From the NCBI GenBank assembly GCA_920105625.2, contig CAKKTE020000288.1, forward strand, positions 558,001 through 622,000: a stretch of DNA of 64,000 nt, read 5' to 3'. Within the stretch, counting starts at the first letter, position 1. The number at the start of each line of letters is the position of its first letter. Made by a program: the position numbers and the translations under genes. This DNA comes from Clusia tigrina. Lineage: Eukaryota; Arthropoda; Insecta; Diptera; Clusiidae. The notes under the pieces are model-generated. The model ran no database searches and was not told the DNA's origin. It saw only the letters and a program-made list of their open reading frames with translations. Shown here in pieces: positions 10,747 to 22,099 of this stretch.

Positions 10747-12885
10747 AAATTTTGATAGGTGTAGGACGCACCGTATAGAAGTTAGAGCCATTTGAAGTTT
10801 TATCAGTGTTTGATTTGGGACTCAAGGGTAGCATATCTTTGAGCGATAGCTTAAATTGACAAGAGGCTCGAGTACTTTATTGTTACAAAATTGCAAGGTT
10901 TTATGACGCTCCAGTAAAAAGTTACAAGCATTTATATGTTGCAAACTTTGATAGGTGTAGGACGTGCCCTATAGAAGTTAGGGCCATTTGAAGTTTTATC
11001 AGTGTTTGATTTGGGACTGAAGGGTAGCATAGCTCTGAGCGATAGCTTAAATTGACAAGAGGCTCGATTACTTTATTGTTACAAAATTTCAAGGTTTTAT
11101 GACGCTCCAGTAAAAAGTTGCAAGCATTTGTATGTTGCACACTTTGATAGCTGTAGGACGTACCGTATAGAAGTCAGGGCCATTTGAAGCTTTATCAGTG
11201 TTTGATTTAGGACTCAAAGATAGCATAGCTTTGAGCGATAGCTTAAATTGACAAGAGGCTCGGGTACTTTATTGTTACAAAATTTCAAGGTTTTATGACG
11301 CTCCAGTAAAAAGTTGCAAGCATTTGTATGTTGCACACTTTGATAGCTGTAGGACGTACCGTATAGAAGTCAGGGCCATTTGAAGCTTTATCAGTGTTTG
11401 ATTTGGGACTCAAGGGTAGCATAGCTTTGAGCGATAGCTTAAATAGACAAGAGGCTCGGGTACTTTATTGTTACAAAATTTCAAGTTTTTATGACGCTCC
11501 AGTAAAAAGTTACAAGCATTTGTATATTGCAAACTTTGATAGGTGTAGGACTACCGTATAGAAGTTAGGGCCATCTGAAGTTTTATCCGTGTTTGATTTG
11601 GGACTCAAGGGTAGCATAGCTTTGAGCGATAGCTTAAATTAACAAGAGGCTCGAGTACTTTATTGTTACAAAATTTCAAGGTTTTATGACGCTCCAGTAA
11701 AAAGTTACAAGCATTTGTATGTTGCAAACTTTGATAAGTGTAGGACGTACCGTATAGAAGTTAGGGCCATTTGAAGTTTTATCAGTGTCCGATTTGGGAC
11801 TCAAGGGTATCATAGCTTTGAGCGATAGCTTAAATTGACAAGAGTCTCGAGTACTTTACTGTTACAAAATTTCAAGGTTTTATGACGCTCCAGTAAAAAG
11901 TTACAAGCATTTGTATGTTGCAAACTTTGATAGATGTAGGATGCACCGTATAGAAGTTAGGGCCATTTGAAATTTATCAGTGTTTGATTTGGGACTCAAA
12001 GGTAGCATAGCTTTAAGCGATTGCTTAAATTGACAAGAGGCTCGAGTACTTTATTGTTACAAAATTTCAAGGTTTTATGACGCTCCAGTAAAAAGTTACA
12101 AAAATTTGTATGTTACAAACTTTGATAGGTGTAGGGCGTACCGTATAGCAGTTAGGGCCATTTGAAGTTTTATCAGTGTTCGATTTGGGACTCAAGGGTA
12201 GCATAGCTTTGAGCGATAGCTTAAATTGACAAGAGGCTCGAGTACTTTACTGTCACAAAATTTCAAGGTTTTATGACGCTCCAGTAAAAAGTTGCAAGCA
12301 TTTGTATGTTGCAAACTTTGATAGGTGTAGGACATACCGTATAGAAGTCAGGGCCATTTGAAGCTTTATCAGTGTTTGATTTGGGACTCAAGGGTAGCAT
12401 AGCTTTGAGCAATAGCTTAAATTGACAAGAGGCTCGGGTACTTTATTGTTACAAAATTTCAAGGCTTTATGACGCTCTAGTAAAAACTTACAAGCATTCG
12501 TATGTTGCAAACTTTGATAGGTGTAGGACATACCGTATAGAAGGTAGGGCCATTTGAAGTTTTATCAGTGTCCGATTTGGGACTCAAGGGTAGCATAGCT
12601 TTGAGCGATAGCTTAAATTGACAAGAGGCTCGAGTACTTTACTGTTACAAAATTTCAAGGTTTTATGACGCTCCAGTAAAAAGTTACAAGCATTTGTATG
12701 TTGCAAACTTTCATAGGTGTAGGACGTACCGTATGGAAGTTAGGGCCATTTGAAGTTTTATCAGTGTTTGATTTGGGACTCAAGGATAGCATAGCTTTGA
12801 GCGATAGCTTAAATTAACAAGAGGCTCGAGTACTTTATTGTTACAAAATTTCAAGGTTTTATGACGCTCCAGTAAAAAGTTACAA

Positions 12886-12894
12886 GCATGTTGC
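12886..12894 (+). repeat. 6-bp deletion marker (GCATGTTGC), first of four
   Basis: GCATTTGTATGTTGC is reduced to GCATGTTGC. The lesion recurs at 15,281, 16,115 and 20,132. The distances 12,886 to 16,115 (3,229) and 16,115 to 20,132 (4,017) match the block offsets of this domain. The direct repeat of ATGTT-like sequence at the site could explain the loss by slippage. Confidence 0.85.
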
Positions 12895-12929
12895 AAACTT
12901 TGATAGGTGTAGGACGTACCGTATAGCAG

Positions 12930-14690
12930 TTAGGGCCATTTGAAGTTTTATCAGTGTTCGATTTGGGACTCAAGGGTAGCATAGTTTTGAGCGATAGCTT
13001 AAATTGACAAGAGGCTCGAATACTTTACTGTCACAAAATTTCAAGGTTTTATGACGCTAAAGTAAAAAGATACAAGCATTTGTATGTTGCAAACTTTGAT
13101 AGGTGTAGGACGTACCGGTAAAAAGTTGCAAGCATTTGTATGTTGCACACTTTGATAGCTGTAGGACGTACCGTATAGAAGTCAGGGCCATTTGAAGCTT
13201 TATCAGTGTTTGATTTGGGACTCAAGGGTAGCATAGCTTTGAGCGATAGCTTAAATAGACAAGAGGCTCGGGTACTTTATTGTTACAAAATTTCAAGTTT
13301 TTATGACGCTCCAGTAAAAAGTTACAAGCATTTGTATATTGCAAACTTTGATAGGTGTAGGACTACCGTATAGAAGTTAGGGCCATTTGAAGTTTTATCA
13401 GTGTTCGATTTGGGACTCAAGGGTAGCATAGTTTTGAGCGATAGCTTAAATTGACAAGAGGCTCGAATACTTTACTGTCACAAAATTTCAAGGTTTTATG
13501 ACGCTAAAGTAAAAAGATACAAGCATTTGTATGTTGCAAACTTTGATAGGTGTAGGACGTACCGTATAGAAGTTAGGGCCATTTGAAGTTTTATCAGTGT
13601 TTGATTTGGGACTCAAGGGTAGCATGGCTTTGAGCGATAACTTAAATTGACAAGAGGCTCGAGTACTTTATTGTTACAAAATTTCAAGGTTTTATGACGC
13701 TCCAGTAAAAAGTTACAAGCATTTGTTGCAAATTTTGATAGGTGTAGGACGCACCGTATAGAAGTTAGAGCCATTTGAAGTTTTGTCAGTGTTTGATTTG
13801 GGAATCAAGGGTAGCATATCTTTGAGCGATAGCTTAAATTGACAAGAGGCTCGAGTACTTTATTGTTACAAAATTGCAAGGTTTTATGACGCTCCAGTAA
13901 AAAGTTACAAGCATTTATATGTTGCAAACTTTGATAGGTGTAGGACGTACCCTATAGAAGTTAGGGCCATTTGAAGTTTTATCAGTGTTTGATTTGGGAC
14001 TGAAGGGTAGCATAGCTCTGAGCGATAGCTTAAATTGACAAGAGGCTCGATTACTTTATTGTTACAAAATTTCAAGGTTTTATGACGCTCCAGTAAAAAG
14101 TTGCAAGCATTTGTATGTTGCACACTTTGATAGCTGTAGGACGTACCGTATAGAAGTCAGGGCCATTTGAAGCTTTATCAGTGTTTGATTTAGGACTCAA
14201 GGATAGCATAGCTTTGAGCGATAGCTTAAATTGACAAGAGGCTCGGGTACTTTATTGTTACTATATTTCAAGGTTTTATGACGCTCCAGTAAAAAGTTGC
14301 AAGCATTTGTATGTTGCACACTTTGATAGCTGTAGGACGTGCCGTATAGAAGTCAGGGCCATTTGAAGCTTTATCAGTGTTTGATTTGGGACTCAAGGGT
14401 AGCATAGCTTTGAGCGATAGCTTAAATAGACAAGAGGCTCGGGTACTTTATTGTTACAAAATTTCAAGTTTTTATGACGCTCCAGTAAAAAGTTACAAGC
14501 ATTTGTATATTGCAAACTTTGATAGGTGTAGGACTACCGTATAGAAGTTAGGGCCATTTGAAGTTTTATCCGTGTTTGATTTGGGACTCAAGGGTAGCAT
14601 AGCTTTGAGCGATAGCTTAAATTAACAAGAGGCTCGAGTACTTTATTGTTACAAAATTTCAAGGTTTTATGACGCTCCAGTAAAAAGTTA
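12930..14690 (+). repeat. ~1.76-kb block, first copy (partner 17,780-19,540)
   Basis: The block carries in order the GCTAAAGTAAAAAGATAC monomer, the 56-bp remnant, the AAATAGAC monomer with TTGTATATTGC, a second GCTAAAG monomer, the 4-bp deletion, the CATTTATATGTTGC monomer, and TTTATCCGTG. Each mark reappears 4,850 bp later. Upstream the partner has AATTTGTATGTTACAAAC where this copy has the 6-bp deletion, and downstream the partner switches to GTTGCAAGC, which fixes both ends to within about one monomer. Confidence 0.75.
13076..13131 (+). repeat. 56-bp monomer remnant, copy 1
   Basis: Successive GCATTTGTATG anchors are only 56 bp apart. The junction reads TACCG followed directly by GTAAAAAG near 13,116, so 140 bp between GGACGTACCG and the next GTAAAAAGTTGC is missing. 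In intact monomers the two breakpoint contexts are CCGTATAG and CCAGTAAAA, which share only CC, so short-homology joining is possible. The next monomer is of the GCACACTTTGATAGCTG class. Confidence 0.9.
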
Positions 14691-15470
14691 CAAGCATTTG
14701 TATGTTGCAAACTTTGATAAGTGTAGGACGTACCGTATAGAAGTTAGGGCCATTTGAAGTTTTATCAGTGTCCGATTTGGGACTCAAGGGTATCATAGCT
14801 TTGAGCGATAGCTTAAATTGACAAGAGTCTCGAGTACTTTACTGTTACAAAATTTCAAGGTTTTATGACGCTCCAGTAAAAAGTTACAAGCATTTGTATG
14901 TTGCAAACTTTGATAGATGTAGGATGCACCGTATAGAAGTTAGGGCCATTTGAAATTTATCAGTGTTTGATTTGGGACTCAAAGGTAGCATAGCTTTAAG
15001 CGATTGCTTAAATTGACAAGAGGCTCGAGTACTTTATTGTTACAAAATTTCAAGGTTTTATGACGCTCCAGTAAAAAGTTACAAGAATTTGTATGTTACA
15101 AACTTTGATAGGTGTAGGGCGTACCGTATAGCAGTTAGGGCCATTTGAAGTTTTATCAGTGTTCGATTTGGGACTCAAGGGTAGCATAGCTTTGAGCGAT
15201 AGCTTAAATTGACAAGAGGCTCGAGTACTTTACTGTCACAAAATTTCAAGGTTTTATGACGCTCCAGTAAAAAGTTACAAGCATGTTGCAAACTTTGATA
15301 GGTGTAGGACGTACCGTATAGCAGTTAGGGCCATTTGAAGTTTTATCAGTGTTCGATTTGGGACTCAAGGGTAGCATAGTTTTGAGCGATAGCTTAAATT
15401 GACAAGAGGCTCGAATACTTTACTGTCACAAAATTTCAAGGTTTTATGACGCTAAACTAAAAAGATACAA

Positions 15471-15526
15471 GCATTTGTATGTTGCAAACTTTGATAGGTG
15501 TAGGACGTACCGGTAAAAAGTTGCAA
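15471..15526 (+). repeat. 56-bp monomer remnant, copy 2 (variant context)
   Basis: The junction is the same as in copy 1, but the preceding monomer has GCTAAACTAAAAAG, and the remnant is followed by a GCAAACTTTGATAGGTG monomer with GGACATACCG instead of the GCACAC class. This suggests a crossover between HOR versions immediately downstream of the remnant. Confidence 0.88.
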
Positions 15527-16304
15527 GCATTTGTATGTTGCAAACTTTGATAGGTGTAGGACATACCGTATAGAAGTCAGGGCCATTTGAAGCTTTATCA
15601 GTGTTTGATTTGGGACTCAAGGGTAGCATAGCTTTGAGCGATAGCTTAAATTGACAAGAGGCTTGGGTACTTTATTGTTACAAAATTTCAAGGCTTTATG
15701 ACGCTCTAGTAAAAACTTACAAGCATTCGTATGTTGCAAACTTTGATAGGTGTAGGACATACCGTATAGAAGTTAGGGCCATTTGAAGTTTTATCAGTGT
15801 CCGATTTGGGACTCAAGGGTAGCATAGCTTTGAGCGATAGCTTAAATTGACAAGAGGCTCGAGTACTTTACTGTTACAAAATTTCAAGGTTTTATGACGC
15901 TCCAGTAAAAAGTTACAAGCATTTGTATGTTGCAAACTTTCATAGGTGTAGGACGTACCGTATGGAAGTTAGGGCCATTTGAAGTTTTATCAGTGTTTGA
16001 TTTGGGACTCAAGGGTAGCATAGCTTTGAGCGATAGCTTAAATTAACAAGAGGCTCGAGTACTTTATTGTTACAAAATTTCAAGGTTTTATGACGCTCCA
16101 GTAAAAAGTTACAAGCATGTTGCAAACTTTGATAGGTGTAGGACGTACCGTATAGCAGTTAGGGCCATTTGAAGTTTTATCAGTGTTCGATTTGGGACTC
16201 AAGGGTAGCATAGTTTTGAGCGATAGCTTAAATTGACAAGAGGCTCGAATACTTTACTGTCACAAAATTTCAAGGTTTTATGACGCTAAAGTAAAAAGAT
16301 ACAA

Positions 16305-16360
16305 GCATTTGTATGTTGCAAACTTTGATAGGTGTAGGACGTACCGGTAAAAAGTTGCAA
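16305..16360 (+). repeat. 56-bp monomer remnant, copy 3
   Basis: Lies 3,229 bp after copy 1 and 4,017 bp before copy 5, the block offsets of this domain. It is flanked by the 6-bp deletion monomer upstream (16,115) and an AAATAGAC monomer downstream, as in copy 1. After that monomer the order changes: the CATATC and CATTTATATG monomers follow directly. Confidence 0.9.
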
Positions 16361-17925
16361 GCATTTGTATGTTGCACACTTTGATAGCTGTAGGACGTAC
16401 CGTATAGAAGTCAGGGCCATTTGAAGCTTTATCAGTGTTTGATTTGGGACTCAAGGGTAGCATAGCTTTGAGCGATAGCTTAAATAGACAAGAGGCTCGG
16501 GTACTTTATTGTTACAAAATTTCAAGTTTTTATGACGCTCCAGTAAAAAGTTACAAGCATTTGTATATTGCAAACTTTGATAGGTGTAGGACTACCGTAT
16601 AGAAGTTAGGGCCATTTGAAGTTTTATCAGTGTTTGATTTGGGACTCAAGGGTAGCATATCTTTGAGCGATAGCTTAAATTGACAAGAGGCTCGAGTACT
16701 TTATTGTTACAAAATTGCAAGGTTTTATGACGCTCCAGTAAAAAGTTACAAGCATTTATATGTTGCAAACTTTGATAGGTGTAGGACGTACCCTATAGAA
16801 GTTAGGGCCATTTGAAGTTTTATCAGTGTTTGATTTGGGACTGAAGGGTAGCATAGCTCTGAGCGATAGCTTAAATTGACAAGAGGCTCGATTACTTTAT
16901 TGTTACAAAATTTCAAGGTTTTATGACGCTCCAGTAAAAAGTTGCAAGCATTTGTATGTTGCACACTTTGATAGCTGTAGGACGTACCGTATAGAAGTCA
17001 GGGCCATTTGAAGCTTTATCAGTGTTTGATTTGGGACTCAAGGGTAGCATAGCTTTGAGCGATAGCTTAAATAGACAAGAGGCTCGGGTACTTTATTGTT
17101 ACAAAATTTCAAGTTTTTATGACGCTCCAGTAAAAAGTTACAAGCATTTGTATATTGCAAACTTTGATAGGTGTAGGACTACCGTATAGAAGTTAGGGCC
17201 ATTTGAAGTTTTATCCGTGTTTGATTTGGGACTCAAGGGTAGCATAGCTTTGAGCGATAGCTTAAATTAACAAGAGGCTCGAGTACTTTATTGTTACAAA
17301 ATTTCAAGGTTTTATGACGCTCCAGTAAAAAGTTACAAGCATTTGTATGTTGCAAACTTTGATAAGTGTAGGACGTACCGTATAGAAGTTAGGGCCATTT
17401 GAAGTTTTATCAGTGTCCGATTTGGGACTCAAGGGTAGCATAGCTTTGAGCGATAGCTTAAATTGACAAGAGTCTCGAGTACTTTACTGTTACAAAATTT
17501 CAAGGTTTTATGACGCTCCAGTAAAAAGTTACAAGCATTTGTATGTTGCAAACTTTGATAGATGTAGGATGCACCGTATAGAAGTTAGGGCCATTTGAAA
17601 TTTATCAGTGTTTGATTTGGGACTCAAAGGTAGCATAGCTTTAAGCGATTGCTTAAATTGACAAGAGGCTCGAGTACTTTATTGTTACAAAATTTCAAGG
17701 TTTTATGACGCTCCAGTAAAAAGTTACAAGAATTTGTATGTTACAAACTTTGATAGGTGTAGGGCGTACCGTATAGCAGTTAGGGCCATTTGAAGTTTTA
17801 TCAGTGTTCGATTTGGGACTCAAGGGTAGCATAGCTTTGAGCGATAGCTTAAATTGACAAGAGGCTCGAATACTTTACTGTCACAAAATTTCAAGGTTTT
17901 ATGACGCTAAAGTAAAAAGATACAA

Positions 17926-17981
17926 GCATTTGTATGTTGCAAACTTTGATAGGTGTAGGACGTACCGGTAAAAAGTTGCAA
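17926..17981 (+). repeat. 56-bp monomer remnant, copy 4
   Basis: Lies 4,850 bp after copy 1. Upstream it is joined to a GGGCGTACCG and TCGAATACTTTACTGTCAC context without the 6-bp deletion monomer, unlike copies 1, 3 and 5. The upstream border of the copied block therefore lies between about 17,740 and 17,880. Confidence 0.9.
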
Positions 17982-20321
17982 GCATTTGTATGTTGCACAC
18001 TTTGATAGCTGTAGGACGTACCGTATAGAAGTCAGGGCCATTTGAAGCTTTATCAGTGTTTGATTTGGGACTCAAGGGTAGCATAGCTTTGAGCGATAGC
18101 TTAAATAGACAAGAGGCTCGGGTACTTTATTGTTACAAAATTTCAAGTTTTTATGACGCTCCAGTAAAAAGTTACAAGCATTTGTATATTGCAAACTTTG
18201 ATAGGTGTAGGACTACCGTATAGAAGTTAGGGCCATTTGAAGTTTTATCAGTGTTCGATTTGGGACTCAAGGGTAGCATAGTTTTGAGCGATAGCTTAAA
18301 TTGACAAGAGGCTCGAATACTTTACTGTCACAAAATTTCAAGGTTTTATGACGCTAAAGTAAAAAGATACAAGCATTTGTATGTTGCAAACTTTGATAGG
18401 TGTAGGACGTACCGTATAGAAGTTAGGGCCATTTGAAGTTTTATCAGTGTTTGATTTGGGACTCAAGGGTAGCATGGCTTTGAGCGATAACTTAAATTGA
18501 CAAGAGGCTCGAGTACTTTATTGTTACAAAATTTCAAGGTTTTATGACGCTCCAGTAAAAAGTTACAAGCATTTGTTGCAAATTTTGATAGGTGTAGGAC
18601 GCACCGTATAGAAGTTAGAGCCATTTGAAGTTTTGTCAGTGTTTGATTTGGGACTCAAGGGTAGCATATCTTTGAGCGATAGCTTAAATTGACAAGAGGC
18701 TCGAGTACTTTATTGTTACAAAATTGCAAGGTTTTATGACGCTCCAGTAAAAAGTTACAAGCATTTATATGTTGCAAACTTTGATAGGTGTAGGACGTAC
18801 CCTATAGAAGTTAGGGCCATTTGATGTTTTATCAGTGTTTGATTTGGGACTGAAGGGTAGCATAGCTCTGAGCGATAGCTTAAATTGACAAGAGGCTCGA
18901 TTACTTTATTGTTACAAAATTTCAAGGTTTTATGACGCTCCAGTAAAAAGTTGCAAGCATTTGTATGTTGCACACTTTGATAGCTGTAGGACGTACCGTA
19001 TAGAAGTCAGGGCCATTTGAAGCTTTATCAGTGTTTGATTTAGGACTCAAGGATAGCATAGCTTTGAGCGATAGCTTAAATTGACAAGAGGCTCGGGTAC
19101 TTTATTGTTACAAAATTTCAAGGTTTTATGACGCTCCAGTAAAAAGTTGCAAGCATTTGTATGTTGCACACTTTGATAGCTGTAGGACCTACCGTATAGA
19201 AGTCAGGGCCATTTGAAGCTTTATCAGTGTTTGATTTGGGACTCAAGGGTAGCATAGCTTTGAGCGATAGCTTAAATAGACAAGAGGCTCGGGTACTTTA
19301 TTGTTACAAAATTTCAAGTTTTTATGACGCTCCAGTAAAAAGTTACAAGCATTTGTATATTGCAAACTTTGATAGGTGTAGGACTACCGTATAGAAGTTA
19401 GGGCCATTTGAAGTTTTATCCGTGTTTGATTTGGGACTCAAGGGTAGCATAGCTTTGAGCGATAGCTTAAATTAACAAGAGGCTCGAGTACTTTATTGTT
19501 ACAAAATTTCAAGGTTTTATGACGCTCCAGTAAAAAGTTGCAAGCATTTGTATGTTGCAAACTTTGATAGGTGTAGGACATACCGTATAGAAGTCAGGGC
19601 CATTTGAAGTTTTATCAGTGTTTGATTTGGGACTCAATGGTAGCATAGCTTTGAGCGATAGCTTAATTTGACAAGAGGCTCGGGTACTTTATTGTTACAA
19701 AATTTCAAGGCTTTATGACGCTCTAGTAAAAACTTACAAGCATTCGTATGTTGCAAACTTTGATAGGTGTAGGACATACCGTATAAAAGTTAGGGCCATT
19801 TGAAGTTTTATCAGTGTCCGATTTGGGACTCAAGGGTAGCATAGCTTTGAGCGATAGCTTAAATTGACAAGAGGCTCGAGTACTTTACTGTTACAAAATT
19901 TCAAGGTTTTATGACGCTCCAGTAAAAAGTTACAAGCATTTGTATGTTGCAAACTTTCATAGGTGTAGGACGTACCGTATGGAAGTTAGGGCCATTTGAA
20001 GTTTTATCAGTGTTTGATTTGGGACTCAAGGGTAGCATAGCTTTGAGCGATAGCTTAAATTAACAAGAGGCTCGAGTACTTTATTGTTACAAAATTTCAA
20101 GGTTTTATGACGCTCCAGTAAAAAGTTACAAGCATGTTGCAAACTTTGATAGGTGTAGGACGTACCGTATAGCAGTTAGGGCCATTTGAAGTTTTATCAG
20201 TGTTCGATTTGGGACTCAAGGGTAGCATAGTTTTGAGCGATAGCTTAAATTGACAAGAGGCTCGAATACTTTACTGTCACAAAATTTCAAGGTTTTATGA
20301 CGCTAAAGTAAAAAGATACAA

Positions 20322-20377
20322 GCATTTGTATGTTGCAAACTTTGATAGGTGTAGGACGTACCGGTAAAAAGTTGCAA
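20322..20377 (+). repeat. 56-bp monomer remnant, copy 5
   Basis: Lies 4,017 bp after copy 3 with the same neighbours on both sides: the 6-bp deletion at 20,132 before it and the AAATAGAC, CATATC and CATTTATATG monomers after it. A GACACTCCAG change at about 20,748 is private to this copy. Confidence 0.9.
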
Positions 20378-21830
20378 GCATTTGTATGTTGCACACTTTG
20401 ATAGCTGTAGGACGTACCGTATAGAAGTCAGGGCCATTTGAAGCTTTATCAGTGTTTGATTTGGGACTCAAGGGTAGCATAGCTTTGAGCGATAGCTTAA
20501 ATAGACAAGAGGCTCGGGTACTTTATTGTTACAAAATTTCAAGTTTTTATGACGCTCCAGTAAAAAGTTACAAGCATTTGTATATTGCAAACTTTGATAG
20601 GTGTAGGACTACCGTATAGAAGTTAGGGCCATTTGAAGTTTTATCAGTGTTTGATTTGGGACTCAAGGGTAGCATATCTTTGAGCGATAGCTTAAATTGA
20701 CAAGAGGCTCGAGTACTTTATTGTTACAAAATTGCAAGGTTTTATGACACTCCAGTAAAAAGTTACAAGCATTTATATGTTGCAAACTTTGATAGGTGTA
20801 GGACGTACCCTATAGAAGTTAGGGCCATTTGAAGTTTTATCAGTGTTTGATTTGGGACTGAAGGGTAGCATAGCTCTGAGCGATAGCTTAAATTGACAAG
20901 AGGCTCGATTACTTTATTGTTACAAAATTTCAAGGTTTTATGACGCTCCAGTAAAAAGTTGCAAGCATTTGTATGTTGCACACTTTGATAGCTGTAGGAC
21001 GTACCGTATAGAAGTCAGGGCCATTTGAAGCTTTATCAGTGTTTGATTTAGGACTCAAGGATAGCATAGCTTTGAGCGATAGCTTAAATTGACAAGAGGC
21101 TCGGGTACTTTATTGTTACAAAATTTCAAGGTTTTTTGACGCTCCAGTAAAAAGTTGCAAGCATTTGTATGTTGCACACTTTGATAGCTGTAGGACGTAC
21201 CGTATAGAAGTCAGGGCCATTTGAAGCTTTATCAGTGTTTGATTTGGGACTCAAGGGTAGCATAGCTTTGAGCGATAGCTTAAATAGACAAGAGGCTCGG
21301 GTACTTTATTGTTACAAAATTTCAAGTTTTTATGACGCTCCAGTAAAAAGTTACAAGCATTTGTATATTGCAAACTTTGATAGGTGTAGGACTACCGTAT
21401 AGAAGTTAGGGCCATTTGAAGTTTTATCCGTGTTTGATTTGGGACTCAAGGGTAGCATAGCTTTGAGCGATAGCTTAAATTAACAAGAGGCTCGAGTACT
21501 TTATTGTTACAAAATTTCAAGGTTTTATGACGCTCCAGTAAAAAGTTACAAGCATTTGTATGTTGCAAACTTTGATAAGTGTAGGACGTACCGTATAGAA
21601 GTTAGGGCCATTTGAAGTTTTATCAGTGTCCGATTTGGGACTCAAGGGTAGCATAGCTTTGAGCGATAGCTTAAATTGACAAGAGTCTCGAGTACTTTAC
21701 TGTTACAAAATTTCAAGGTTTTATGACGCTCCAGTAAAAAGTTACAAGCATTTGTATGTTGCAAACTTTGATAGATGTAGGATGCACCGTATAGAAGTTA
21801 GGGCCATTTGAAATTTATCAGTGTTTGATT

Positions 21831-21850
21831 TGGGACTCATAGCTTTAAGC
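21831..21850 (+). repeat. 9-bp deletion in a satellite monomer
   Basis: GGGACTCA is joined to TAGCTTTAAGC, losing nine bases (the AAGGTAGCA stretch of the partner monomer at about 17,620). Repeated CA and TAGC bases around the junction allow slippage. I found this lesion only once, so it postdates the block copying. Confidence 0.8.
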
Positions 21851-22099
21851 GATTGCTTAAATTGACAAGAGGCTCGAGTACTTTATTGTTACAAAATTTC
21901 AAGGTTTTATGACGCTCCAGTAAAAAGTTACAAGAATTTGTATGTTACAAACTTTGATAGGTGTAGGGCGTACCGTATAGCAGTTAAAGCCATTTGAAGT
22001 TTTATCAGTGTTCGATTTGGGACTCAAGGGTAGCATAGCTTTGAGCGATAGCTTAAATTGACAAGAAGCTCAAGTACTTTACTGTCACAAAATTTCAAG

